Source: Gammaproteobacteria bacterium (lineage in GTDB: Bacteria > Pseudomonadota > Gammaproteobacteria > Chromatiales > Chromatiaceae). Taken from it: DNA of 14,011 bases. The position numbers were made by a program, and so were the translations under genes. Shown here in pieces: positions 6,591 through 13,567 of this stretch (positions are counted from its first letter, which is position 1; the number at the start of each line of letters is the position of its first letter). The notes below the pieces were generated by a model. It searched no databases. It saw only the letters and a program-made list of their open reading frames with translations, and was not told where the DNA came from. The stretch covers positions 1 through 14,011 of the forward strand of contig JADWMH010000030.1 in assembly GCA_015767355.1 (NCBI GenBank), given 5' to 3'.

Positions 6591-7922
6591 TTATACGTCT
6601 TCCAGGCGGATACGGCGATAGACCTGGGGTTTCTCTTCAGGCTTTCCTTCGCCCGTCACGACCGCCTGCTGAATGCTCTTTTCAGCCTCTGCAAACTGAT
6701 CATCATTGCGCACGTGCACCATCGCCAGTGGTCTATCTGCGTTCGCTTCCTCGCCCAGCGAAATCATGTCGCTCAAGCCAACTGCATAGTCGATGCTGTC
6801 TGAAGCCCTGCGGCGTCCGCCGCCCATGCTCACCACGGCCATCCCCAGCGCCCGGGTATCCATCGACTGGACGATGCCTGATGCCGGCGCATAGACAGGG
6901 CGCACGATCTCCGCCTTTTCAAGATAGTTGTCGTAGTTCTCGACAAAATCAGCCGGCCCGCCCAGTGCAGTGACCATACTGCCAAACACCTCAGCAGCCT
7001 TGCCGTTGTCGAGCACTGCCTGCAACTTGCCCCTGCCCTCTTCGATATCTGCTGCGAGTCCGCCCAGCAACAGCATCTCGGCGCAGAGTTCCATGTTGAT
7101 CTCATGCAGGCGCGGGTTGACATATTCCCCCGTCAGGTATTGCACTGCTTCGCGCACTTCGATGGCGTTGCCGGCGCTGCTGGCCAGCACCTGGTCCATG
7201 TTGGTGAGCAGCGCCGTGGTCTTGCAACCGGCGCCGTTGGCGACATGAACGATACTCTTCGCCAGCTCTTCTGACTCCGCGTGGGTCGGCATGAAAGCGC
7301 CGCTGCCCGCCTTGACATCCATCACCAGCGCATCGAGGCCAGCCGCCAGTTTTTTAGACAGGATGGAAGCCGTGATCAGGGAGATCGATTCGACGGTGGC
7401 AGTGATGTCACGCGTGGCGTAAAAGCGCTTGTCAGCGGGCGCCAGGTCACCCGTCTGACCGATAATGGCGACACCGATTTCTTTCACCACCTTGCGGAAC
7501 AGCGCATTATCCGGCGCCGTCTGGTATCCTGGAATCGCATCGAATTTATCCAGGGTGCCGCCTGTATGCCCGAGACCGCGTCCGGAGATCATCGGCACAT
7601 AACCGCCGCATGCAGCGATCATTGGCCCCAGCATCAGGGAGATGACATCGCCGACACCGCCGGTGGAGTGTTTGTCCACCACCGGACCGCCCAGATCCAG
7701 TGATCTCCACTCCAGCACAGTGCCGGAATCACGCATCGCCAGCGCCAGCGCAATGCGCTCATCCATGCTCATATTCTGGAAATAGACCGCCATGGCAAAC
7801 GCTGCAATCTGTCCCTCCGAAACACTGTTATCAGCGATACCCCTGATGAAAAAGTCGATCTCCTCCTTGCTCAGGGTCTTGCCATCACGCTTGCTGCGAA
7901 TAATCTCTTGTGGAAGGTACAT
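6591..7922 (-). CDS. deoA: Thymidine phosphorylase DeoA
   Basis: DeoA splits thymidine and deoxyuridine with phosphate into the free base and 2-deoxyribose-1-phosphate in the cytoplasm. The 443-residue length matches E. coli DeoA (440) and the register is nearly the same: the thymine-binding R171, S186 and K190 fall at identical numbers (ATRDITAT and SILSKK). The phosphate-binding KHSTGGVGD is at 84-92 and the family signature SGRGLGHTGGTLDKFDAIPG at 113-132. The long DeoA-type C-terminal domain follows (GGRRRASDSIDYAVG). AGGAG at about 7931-7935 sets the ATG at 7922. The gene lies 39 bp after the tsx-like gene, the spacer being a 7-bp tandem repeat. Its product is isomerised by DeoB and cleaved by DeoC, both encoded upstream on the same strand. 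Confidence 0.97.
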   Translation of the reverse strand: MYLPQEIIRSKRDGKTLSKEEIDFFIRGIADNSVSEGQIAAFAMAVYFQNMSMDERIALALAMRDSGTVLEWRSLDLGGPVVDKHSTGGVGDVISLMLGPMIAACGGYVPMISGRGLGHTGGTLDKFDAIPGYQTAPDNALFRKVVKEIGVAIIGQTGDLAPADKRFYATRDITATVESISLITASILSKKLAAGLDALVMDVKAGSGAFMPTHAESEELAKSIVHVANGAGCKTTALLTNMDQVLASSAGNAIEVREAVQYLTGEYVNPRLHEINMELCAEMLLLGGLAADIEEGRGKLQAVLDNGKAAEVFGSMVTALGGPADFVENYDNYLEKAEIVRPVYAPASGIVQSMDTRALGMAVVSMGGGRRRASDSIDYAVGLSDMISLGEEANADRPLAMVHVRNDDQFAEAEKSIQQAVVTGEGKPEEKPQVYRRIRLEDV

Positions 7923-7935
7923 TCTTCTACTCTCC

Positions 7936-7961
7936 TAACCTAAAACCTAAAACCTAAAACC
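7936..7961 (-). repeat. 7-bp tandem repeat (GGTTTTA) abutting the deoA ribosome-binding site
   Basis: On the coding strand the 39-bp spacer between the tsx-like stop and deoA reads as three GGTTTTA units followed by a shortened GGTTA that merges with the AGGAG ribosome-binding site. The units are exact, so slippage is plausible. Copy change would lengthen the spacer without altering the ribosome-binding-site-to-ATG distance. Confidence 0.85.
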
Positions 7962-8936
7962 TCAAAAATTATATTTGAGAGTGACTATGCCCCCGGTCTG
8001 ATAACTGATGGAACCCAGTTTGTGATTCGCATAGCGCCACTGCAGGCCGGCGGTGAATTTTTTATGCGGATGCCACCACAGCGCAATGGCGCCGTTGGTA
8101 CCGCTGCTTTTTCCATCACCAGTCGGCTCACCGTTGAATAAGTAGTGCTCCTCGTCACGGTCGAACTCGAATTCGTGCCATTGTGAGAGTGTGAACTTAT
8201 GCTCTTTGATAGCAAAATCATAGGCAAACACCCATCCGGCCATCCAGCCGTTCCAGCCGTTGTAGAAGGTGCTGTTTTGATAATGGCCACCGATGAAAGG
8301 CCTGATCCAGAAGCCGTTTTCAGTGGTGAATTTATAAGCGATGCCCGGAACCAGGTTGTTGACATAGAAGCTGTCAGACCCCAGGTAGTAGTTCTGCAGA
8401 TGGAAGTACCAGCCTTTGTCTCCCAATTTGATATCGAGAATTGGCTTGGCGACGATGCGCACATCGTCCGGAGATGGTTCACTCCAGCTCTCGCCTGGAT
8501 TCTCCCAGTCGACAAACATGTAGAACTCACCCCAGTCCCAGCCGGCGCCTCCCTCCAGCTCAAGGTATATGAAATCCTCTTTTCCCGAGCGATCCGTTGT
8601 TCCCGAGGTCCAGTCGAGATAGTTGAAACTCATATTTCCCCATTTGTAGAGAGGCTTGAACATGCTGCTGTCCCACTTGCTCTCTGTCTCAGTTGCAGCC
8701 GGTTGCTCCGCTGCGACAGGTTGTTCAGTAGCGGTTGCTTGCCCGGTTGCAACCGGTTGCTTGTCGGCATCGGGGAGTTGGGGAGTAGCCGGCTGCTGCC
8801 CGGCTTTCATAGCTTTCATCATCTCAAGCTCGGCATGGTACATCTCGGATGGAGACTCTGCCAGCGATATCGGTGAGACCAGCAGAGAGAGCGATGAAAC
8901 TACACCGGCAATACCGGTTTTTATATTTGATTTCAT
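7962..8936 (-). CDS. Tsx/OmpK-like outer-membrane nucleoside channel with N-terminal extension
   Basis: This 324-residue outer-membrane protein is likely a nucleoside-specific channel of the Tsx/OmpK family. Residues 1-26 are a signal peptide (cut after SLA). Residues about 27-85 are an unusual extension: a short helix-prone stretch (EMYHAELEMMKAMKAG) and a Gln/Pro/Ala/Thr linker with repeated QPVA/QPAA. From about residue 90 the barrel begins with the family pattern (KWGNMSFNYLDWTSG), continues with alternating aromatic strands such as GWYFHLQNYYLGSDSFY, and ends in LKYNF, with the terminal Phe used for barrel insertion. AAGGGG at 8943-8948 supports ATG 8936. Its place between deoD and deoA strengthens the nucleoside role. 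Barrel identity is sure, Tsx family likely, and substrate is inferred from context. Confidence 0.87.
   Translation of the reverse strand: MKSNIKTGIAGVVSSLSLLVSPISLAESPSEMYHAELEMMKAMKAGQQPATPQLPDADKQPVATGQATATEQPVAAEQPAATETESKWDSSMFKPLYKWGNMSFNYLDWTSGTTDRSGKEDFIYLELEGGAGWDWGEFYMFVDWENPGESWSEPSPDDVRIVAKPILDIKLGDKGWYFHLQNYYLGSDSFYVNNLVPGIAYKFTTENGFWIRPFIGGHYQNSTFYNGWNGWMAGWVFAYDFAIKEHKFTLSQWHEFEFDRDEEHYLFNGEPTGDGKSSGTNGAIALWWHPHKKFTAGLQWRYANHKLGSISYQTGGIVTLKYNF
8691..8759 (-). repeat. QPVA/QPAA repeat-coding stretch in the Tsx-like linker
   Basis: Codons for residues 60-82 repeat a QPxA theme (QPVATGQATAT, EQPVAA, EQPAAT). The DNA shows recurring ggttgct / ccggttg words. It encodes a flexible spacer between the signal peptide and the barrel and is a candidate for length variation between strains. 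Confidence 0.65.
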
Positions 8937-8974
8937 GACAAACCCCTTAGAATATTATTAATTATTTGCAGGTT

Positions 8975-9121
8975 GAGAGATCTCTCCCTGCGGTCGAAAT
9001 GACATTGTCCCGAACCTCACAAGCTCAGGCGCGTAGGGCGCAATAACCAACGGGCACTGCACTGCATATCCTGCGAATTCCCAACCATGCCTCCCTACAC
9101 GGAGGTATTGAGATATCTCAA
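8975..9121. repeat. Mosaic of short palindromes in the deoD to tsx spacer
   Basis: This 192-bp spacer (8937-9128) has no convincing ORF. It contains a perfect 12-bp palindrome gagagatctctc at 8975-8986, followed by ccctgcggtcgaaatgaca, which resembles a widespread intergenic repeat type. A gcgtagggcgcaataacc-like block begins at 9031, a cctcc...ggagg hairpin lies around 9090-9105, and a perfect 14-bp palindrome ttgagatatctcaa is at 9108-9121, eight bases past the deoD stop. It looks like several dispersed repeats stacked together. I see no clear promoter for the tsx-like gene. Confidence 0.55.
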
Positions 9122-9128
9122 CGATTCG

Positions 9129-9839
9129 TTATTCAGCAACCACCGAGTCCAGTGCGATCTGCAGCATATCGTTGAAGCTGGTCTGACGCTCTTCGGCAGT
9201 CGCTTTTTCACCGGTGCGTATCTGGTCTGAAACGGTGAGTATGCAGAGCGCATTGGCGCCATATTCGGCAGCAACTCCATACAGGCCTGCCGCCTCCATC
9301 TCGACCCCGAGGATGTTGTACTTCTCCATCAGGTCGAAGGCGTTCTCCTCAGGTGAATAAAAGAGATCCGCAGAGAAGATGTTGCCAACCCGTGCATCGA
9401 CACCACGCGCTTTGGCTGCATCAACAGCTTTGCGCAGCAGATCATAGCTGGCGATAGCAGCAAAATCGTGGCCATTGAAACGAATACGGTTCACCTTGGA
9501 GTCGGTGCTTGCTCCCATGCCGATGATGACATCGAGTAGCTTGATCTCGGTGCTGACCGAGCCGCAGGACCCCACACGAATGAGGTTTTTCACACCATAC
9601 TCGGTGATCAGTTCGGTCGCATAGATCGAGCAGGAGGGAATGCCCATGCCTGTGCCCATGACCGAGACGGGCTTGCCTTTATAGGCTCCGGTAAAGCCAA
9701 ACATGTTGCGCACATCTGTAACCTGCTTGACATCATCCATGAAGGTTTCTGCGATATATTTAGCACGCAGCGGATCGCCGGGAAGCAGAATGGTTTCCGC
9801 GAAAGCGCCATCTTCTGCATTGATATGTGGTGTTGCCAT
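9129..9839 (-). CDS. deoD: Purine nucleoside phosphorylase DeoD type
   Basis: DeoD splits purine ribo- and deoxyribonucleosides with phosphate into the base and (deoxy)ribose-1-phosphate in the cytoplasm. The 236-residue chain matches the hexameric bacterial type (E. coli 239), not the trimeric one. Visible landmarks: ATPHINAEDGAFAET at the start, with H5 reaching the neighbour's active site; the phosphate loop GDPLRAKYIA at 21-30; R44; RVGSCGS at 88-94; GVEMEAAGLYG at 178-188 for the ribose; and the catalytic Asp in VSDQIRTG (D205). A perfect AAGGAG at 9846-9851 sets the ATG. It is the gene after glgC in transcription order, separated by 173 bp that contain one copy of the long direct repeat. 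Confidence 0.97.
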   Translation of the reverse strand: MATPHINAEDGAFAETILLPGDPLRAKYIAETFMDDVKQVTDVRNMFGFTGAYKGKPVSVMGTGMGIPSCSIYATELITEYGVKNLIRVGSCGSVSTEIKLLDVIIGMGASTDSKVNRIRFNGHDFAAIASYDLLRKAVDAAKARGVDARVGNIFSADLFYSPEENAFDLMEKYNILGVEMEAAGLYGVAAEYGANALCILTVSDQIRTGEKATAEERQTSFNDMLQIALDSVVAE

Positions 9840-9865
9840 TGTTTTCTCCTTTAGATTAATAACCA

Positions 9866-10006
9866 GCGAGATCAGGTTTCAGAGCGTGAAGAGATGAAAG
9901 TCTTGTTAATCTCTCGCAAAGACGCAGAGACGCAAAGGTTTTTTCTTGGCGGCTTCGCGGCTTGGCGAGAGTAATAATTGAAATTCGATTCATTTGGAAG
10001 GATATT
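9866..10006. repeat. Long direct repeat, copy A (glgC-deoD spacer)
   Basis: This ~141-bp unit has a 61-bp imperfect palindrome at its core (9911-9971, arms ctctcgc and gcgagag, with a T-run centre). Flanks shared with copy B at 11289-11430 are agatca...tga...gatgaaag on the left and attgaaatt..attcattt on the right. By hand alignment the two cores differ by six substitutions and three single-base indels; the flanks have diverged more. Both copies have the same orientation. Confidence 0.8.
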
Positions 10007-10012
10007 GCTCAC

Positions 10013-11269
10013 TTATTCCGAATAGCGCGCCCGCCCCTGTTTATGTGAATCCCGGGCGTAATAGCGGGCGCCTCCACGCGGTACGACCACGATACCGGAG
10101 TCGGTAACCTTGTAGCGCTTGCGATCTTCCTCAAGATCAAAACCGATGCGCGCGCCGGGCTCGATGTTGTTGTGTCGATCCACGATCACATTCCTTAGCC
10201 TGGCCCCGGCGCCGATGTGCACATAGTCCATAATAATGCAGTTTTCCAGCTCGGCACCCTCTTCCACCACAGCCTCGCGGCGGATGATGGTGTTCTTAAT
10301 CTTGCCGCCATTGATCAGAGTGGCTGCGCCCAGCAGGCTGTTTTCAATCTCGCCGCTGATCACCCGTGCAACAGGCCCCTGGTAGTTACTGGATAGTATC
10401 GGCCAATCGGTGTTGAAGACATCCAGCCGTGGTTCAAGCCCCATCACGTCCTCGTGCGCCGCCATGTAGGCATCGATGTTTCCCACGTCGCGCCAGTATC
10501 CCTGTTCCTCGTAAGGCTTCAACCCCGGCACCTCATTGTCAGCGAAGTTATAGGCATAGAGCCTGTGACTTTTCATCAATTTCGGCAGCACATCGTGACC
10601 AAAATCCGTCTCTCCACGACTCTTGGCATCCAACAGCGCCTTCACCAGTACATCCGCCTTGAAGAGATAATTTCCCATGGAGGCGAAGGCGCGAGTAGGA
10701 TCACCCGGCATGTGCGCAGGGTTATCCGGCTTCTCCTGGAACTCGCGGATGCGGCCGTCGTCATCAGTGGCAATGACGCCAAATTCGGTTGCTTCCTGCA
10801 ATGGAACGGGCAGGGCCGAGACAGTCACATCCGCATTGCGGGCATTGTGGAAGTCCACCATCTGACGTATATCCATACGATAGATATGGTCTGCGCCGAA
10901 CACCGCCACCAGATCAGGATCATGATCCTCGATCAGGTTCAGGTTCTGATGCACAGCATCCGCAGTTCCCTGAAACCAGATCTCACCCTTATTCATCTGC
11001 GGCGGCACCACGGTGATGAACTGATTAGGAAGCATGGGCGATAAACGCCATGCCTTGCGGATGTGTTCGATGAGGGACTGCGAGCGGTACTGCACCAGCA
11101 TATAGATGGTCGTGATCCCGGAGTTGACAAAATTGCTCAACACGAAATCCGTGATGCGGTAGCGGGCGCCAAACGGCACCGCAGGTTTGGAACGTTCGCT
11201 CGTCAACGGTTGCAGGCGCGAACCCTGTCCGCCCGCCATGATGAAAGCGATGACGCTTTGGTCTCTCAT
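10013..11269 (-). CDS. glgC: Glucose-1-phosphate adenylyltransferase GlgC
   Basis: GlgC makes ADP-glucose from ATP and glucose-1-phosphate, the committed step of bacterial glycogen synthesis, in the cytoplasm. The 418-residue chain has the nucleotidyltransferase core with MAGGQGSRLQPLT at 11-23, KPAVPFGARYRITDF at 28-42, GTADAVHQN at 101-109, GADHIYRMD at 125-133 and the glucose-1-phosphate EFQEKP segment (K180). The C-terminal left-handed beta-helix domain starts at about residue 300. The ATG at 11269 is chosen because the family motif starts a few residues later and GGGAG lies at 11277-11281; a longer in-frame extension to 11359 would be encoded by repeat DNA. It is oddly placed between deoB and deoD and is bracketed by direct repeats. 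I see no glycogen synthase or branching enzyme in the window. Confidence 0.96.
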   Translation of the reverse strand: MRDQSVIAFIMAGGQGSRLQPLTSERSKPAVPFGARYRITDFVLSNFVNSGITTIYMLVQYRSQSLIEHIRKAWRLSPMLPNQFITVVPPQMNKGEIWFQGTADAVHQNLNLIEDHDPDLVAVFGADHIYRMDIRQMVDFHNARNADVTVSALPVPLQEATEFGVIATDDDGRIREFQEKPDNPAHMPGDPTRAFASMGNYLFKADVLVKALLDAKSRGETDFGHDVLPKLMKSHRLYAYNFADNEVPGLKPYEEQGYWRDVGNIDAYMAAHEDVMGLEPRLDVFNTDWPILSSNYQGPVARVISGEIENSLLGAATLINGGKIKNTIIRREAVVEEGAELENCIIMDYVHIGAGARLRNVIVDRHNNIEPGARIGFDLEEDRKRYKVTDSGIVVVPRGGARYYARDSHKQGRARYSE

Positions 11270-11276
11270 TGGTTTT

Positions 11277-11281
11277 CTCCC
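11277..11281 (-). promoter_or_regulatory. Ribosome-binding site deciding the glgC start
   Basis: On the - strand a GGGAG core lies 7 nt before ATG 11269. This favours the 418-residue protein over the upstream in-frame start at 11359, whose coding would run through the repeat. Confidence 0.75.
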
Positions 11282-11288
11282 TCTTCTA

Positions 11289-11430
11289 GCAAGATCAAAT
11301 CTCAAACTGACGAGGCATGAAAGAGATCTTTTTCTCTCGCCAAGACGCCAAGACCGCAAAGGTTTTTCTTGGCGTGCTTTGCGCCTTTGCGAGAGTCAAT
11401 ATTGAAATTTTACTCATTTATAAAGATGTT
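11289..11430. repeat. Long direct repeat, copy B (deoB-glgC spacer)
   Basis: This ~142-bp unit is in the same orientation as copy A at 9866-10006. Its core palindrome is 11334-11395 (ctctcgccaagacgcc ... gcctttgcgagag). The right flank attgaaatttta.tcattta matches copy A. It occupies most of the 208-bp spacer 11270-11477; the remaining part (11431-11477) shows nothing recognisable. The two copies bracket glgC exactly. Confidence 0.8.
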
Positions 11431-11477
11431 GGCCACACAAGGATTCTGTTGTAGCAATTACTAATCGTCTCTTCCGA

Positions 11478-12725
11478 TCACATGAAGCTCTTGCCATAGT
11501 CGAGTTCAGGCAGGCCATGGTAAGCAGCTATGGACTGGCCAATATCGGCAAAGGTGTCGCGCAGACCCAGTGAGCCCGGCTTGACATTTTTGCCGTAAAA
11601 AATGACCGGTATATGTTCGCGGGTATGGTCCGAGCCCTTCCAGGTAGGGTCGCAGCCGTGGTCCGCTGTCAACACCAGCACATCGTCATCATCCATCAGT
11701 TCCAGCATCTCCGGCAGGCGCTTGTCGAAGTACTCCAGAGCAGCGGCATAACCTAGAACGTTGCGGCGATGGCCGAAATCCGCATCAAAATTGACGAAGT
11801 TGGTGAAGATAATCGTCTGGTCGCCGGCGCGTTTAAGCTCGTCCAGACTGGCGTCAAACAATTTATCGAGCCCTGTCGCCCTGGTTGCCCGTGTAATACC
11901 CTGGGCCGCAAAGATATCGGATATCTTGCCGACACTCACCACCTCGCCGCCTGCCTCCTTCATACGATCAAGCAGGGTCGGCGCCGGCGGCACAACCGAG
12001 TAGTCATGGCGATTGCCGGTGCGTTCATAGTTGCTGCTGTCTGTACCGACGAAGGGGCGTGCGATAACACGACCGATATGGTATTTATCAACCAGTTCAC
12101 GCGCTATGGCGCACAAGTCATAGAGACGTTCAAGGCCGAAGCTCTCTTCGTGGCAGGCAATCTGGAAGACGCTGTCGGCTGAGGTGTAGAAGATCGGCTT
12201 ACCGGTTTTGACATGCTCATCCCCCAGTTGTTCGAGAATGGTGGTGCCGGAGGCGTGACAGTTGCCTAGGTAACCGGGCAGGTCTCCGCGTTCGACCAGC
12301 TCGTCCAGCAACTCCTGCGGAAAGCTGTTCTCTCTCTTGTCGAAATACCCCCACTCAAACAATACCGGCACGCCGGTAATCTCCCAGTGACCACTGGAAG
12401 TATCCTTGCCGGTCGAAAGTTCTTTAGCAAAGCCATAGGCGGCGACGGGTTCGACGGAGGCATCCAGGCCCTCAGGGAAATAGCCGGAGCTTTCGACGCA
12501 TGCCTGGCCTATTCCAAGCCTGTTTAGATTTGGTATGTTGAGAGGCCCGCTGCGGCCATTGTTGGCATCTCCACTGGCGCAGGCTTGTGCGATATGTCCC
12601 AGCGTACTGGCGCCCACGTCATTGAAGTTGCTGCCATCGTCACTATTGATGCCGATAAACTTGTCGGCATCCTCTGCTCCGCCGACCCCGAATGAGTCGA
12701 GCAGTAGAATAATTGTGCGTTTCAT
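11478..12725 (-). CDS. deoB: Phosphopentomutase DeoB
   Basis: DeoB interconverts (deoxy)ribose-1-phosphate and (deoxy)ribose-5-phosphate. It belongs to the alkaline-phosphatase superfamily, uses two Mn2+ ions and acts in the cytoplasm. The 415-residue chain has the expected metal ligands: D10 (LLLDSFGVGG), D314 and H319 (FDADFGHRRN), D355 and H356 (TADHGCDP), and H367 (GSDHTREH). The phospho-acceptor Thr is in GKDTSSGHWE (T109). The start ATG overlaps the deoC stop (TAATG), with GGAGG just upstream inside deoC, so the two are translationally coupled. It receives the products of DeoA and DeoD and feeds DeoC. It is followed by a 208-bp spacer with repeat copy B before glgC. Confidence 0.97.
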   Translation of the reverse strand: MKRTIILLLDSFGVGGAEDADKFIGINSDDGSNFNDVGASTLGHIAQACASGDANNGRSGPLNIPNLNRLGIGQACVESSGYFPEGLDASVEPVAAYGFAKELSTGKDTSSGHWEITGVPVLFEWGYFDKRENSFPQELLDELVERGDLPGYLGNCHASGTTILEQLGDEHVKTGKPIFYTSADSVFQIACHEESFGLERLYDLCAIARELVDKYHIGRVIARPFVGTDSSNYERTGNRHDYSVVPPAPTLLDRMKEAGGEVVSVGKISDIFAAQGITRATRATGLDKLFDASLDELKRAGDQTIIFTNFVNFDADFGHRRNVLGYAAALEYFDKRLPEMLELMDDDDVLVLTADHGCDPTWKGSDHTREHIPVIFYGKNVKPGSLGLRDTFADIGQSIAAYHGLPELDYGKSFM

Positions 12726-13498
12726 TAGTAGCCTCCTGTATCGGCTGGTTGTTCGGCAAGATCCAGTTCCGCCAGCAGGCTCGCCAGCAGACTAGAAGCA
12801 CCGAAACGAAAATGCTCTGCATTGACCCAGTCACTCCCCATGATCTCTGCCGCCAGATCCATATATTGCTTTGCAGCAGCCGCATCACTGACGCCACCAG
12901 CCGCTTTGAAACCAACTTCCGGGTTGCGCTCCCTGATCACCTGCAGCATCACAGCGGCAGCCTCCAGGGTTGCATTGACCGGTACTTTGCCAGTCGATGT
13001 CTTGATGAAATCCGCGCCGGCATCGATGCAGATCTCACTGGCTGTTCGGATCAGGTCAGGCGTCTGCAACTCACCCGACTCGATGATCACCTTGAGCTTC
13101 ACCACATCACCGCATGCTGCTTTGCATGCGCTAACCAGTTGCTGTCCTGGTGCGGAGTTGCCCGCCATCAACGCCCTGTAGGGAAACACCACATCCACCT
13201 CGTCAGCCCCGTAGGCAACGCCTGCACGGGTTTCGGCAACGGCTATGTCAATGTCGCTGCCGCCATGGGGGAAGTTGGTGACTGTGGCAATGCGTATGTG
13301 ACTGCAGCCCTGCTCCCGCAGAGTCTTGCGGGCGATGGGAATAAAGCGGGGATAGATACATACAGCCGCAGTGTCACCGGCGGGGGTGTGGGCCGCCTGG
13401 CACAATGTGATCACTTTCTGGTCGGTATCATCATCATTCAGGGTGGTGAGATCCATCAGCGAAATCGCCTGACGCGCCGCCTGTTGTAGATCACTCAT
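12725..13498 (-). CDS. deoC: Deoxyribose-phosphate aldolase DeoC
   Basis: DeoC cleaves 2-deoxyribose-5-phosphate to acetaldehyde and glyceraldehyde-3-phosphate through a lysine Schiff base, in the cytoplasm. The 257-residue chain matches the E. coli type (259). Catalytic residues are visible: D102 (DEVDVVFPY), Schiff-base K166 (DFIKTSTGK) and the second lysine K198 (GFKAAGGV). An upstream in-frame Met (13549) gives 17 extra residues, but AGGAGG at 13504-13509 sits correctly for the ATG at 13498, and homologues begin with MSDL-like sequence. It overlaps deoB and is 69 bp after the stop of the nucleoside permease, with a small palindrome between. Confidence 0.97.
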   Translation of the reverse strand: MSDLQQAARQAISLMDLTTLNDDDTDQKVITLCQAAHTPAGDTAAVCIYPRFIPIARKTLREQGCSHIRIATVTNFPHGGSDIDIAVAETRAGVAYGADEVDVVFPYRALMAGNSAPGQQLVSACKAACGDVVKLKVIIESGELQTPDLIRTASEICIDAGADFIKTSTGKVPVNATLEAAAVMLQVIRERNPEVGFKAAGGVSDAAAAKQYMDLAAEIMGSDWVNAEHFRFGASSLLASLLAELDLAEQPADTGGY

Positions 13499-13503
13499 TT
13501 GTT

Positions 13504-13509
13504 CCTCCT
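13504..13509 (-). promoter_or_regulatory. Strong ribosome-binding site deciding the deoC start
   Basis: A perfect AGGAGG on the - strand lies 5 nt before the ATG at 13498. It rules against the upstream in-frame ATG at 13549, for which I see no good ribosome-binding site. Confidence 0.85.
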
Positions 13510-13521
13510 GCGTTGTTGTTC

Positions 13522-13559
13522 TGTAGGGGAGGGATAAGCAGCAGCGCATCCACCCTACA
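13522..13559. repeat. TGTAGGG/CCCTACA palindrome in the permease-deoC spacer
   Basis: Seven-base perfect arms (13522-13528 and 13553-13559) enclose 24 nt with an inner ggataagcagcagcgcatcc segment whose ends (ggat / atcc) also pair. It has the form of a REP-like dispersed repeat and would form an RNA hairpin between the permease and deoC messages. Confidence 0.6.
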
Positions 13560-13567
13560 ACTGATCA

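Noticed and set aside
7936..7961. Telomere-like or CRISPR-like repeat.
   Set aside because: Only three 7-bp units without spacers, inside an operon; better read as a simple tandem repeat.
8199..8876. 225-codon open frame on the + strand opposite the Tsx-like gene.
   Set aside because: It is a shadow of a well-supported barrel gene; no start signal or recognisable domain.
11270..11359. N-terminal extension of GlgC from an upstream in-frame ATG at 11359.
   Set aside because: It is encoded by the repeat element, is Arg-rich and unlike GlgC proteins, and a good ribosome-binding site lies before the ATG at 11269.
12713..13489. 258-codon open frame opposite deoC.
   Set aside because: deoC has all its catalytic residues and a perfect ribosome-binding site; the opposite frame has neither.
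13499..13549. Longer DeoC starting at 13549.
   Set aside because: A perfect AGGAGG serves the ATG at 13498, and the extra 17 residues lie partly in the palindromic spacer.
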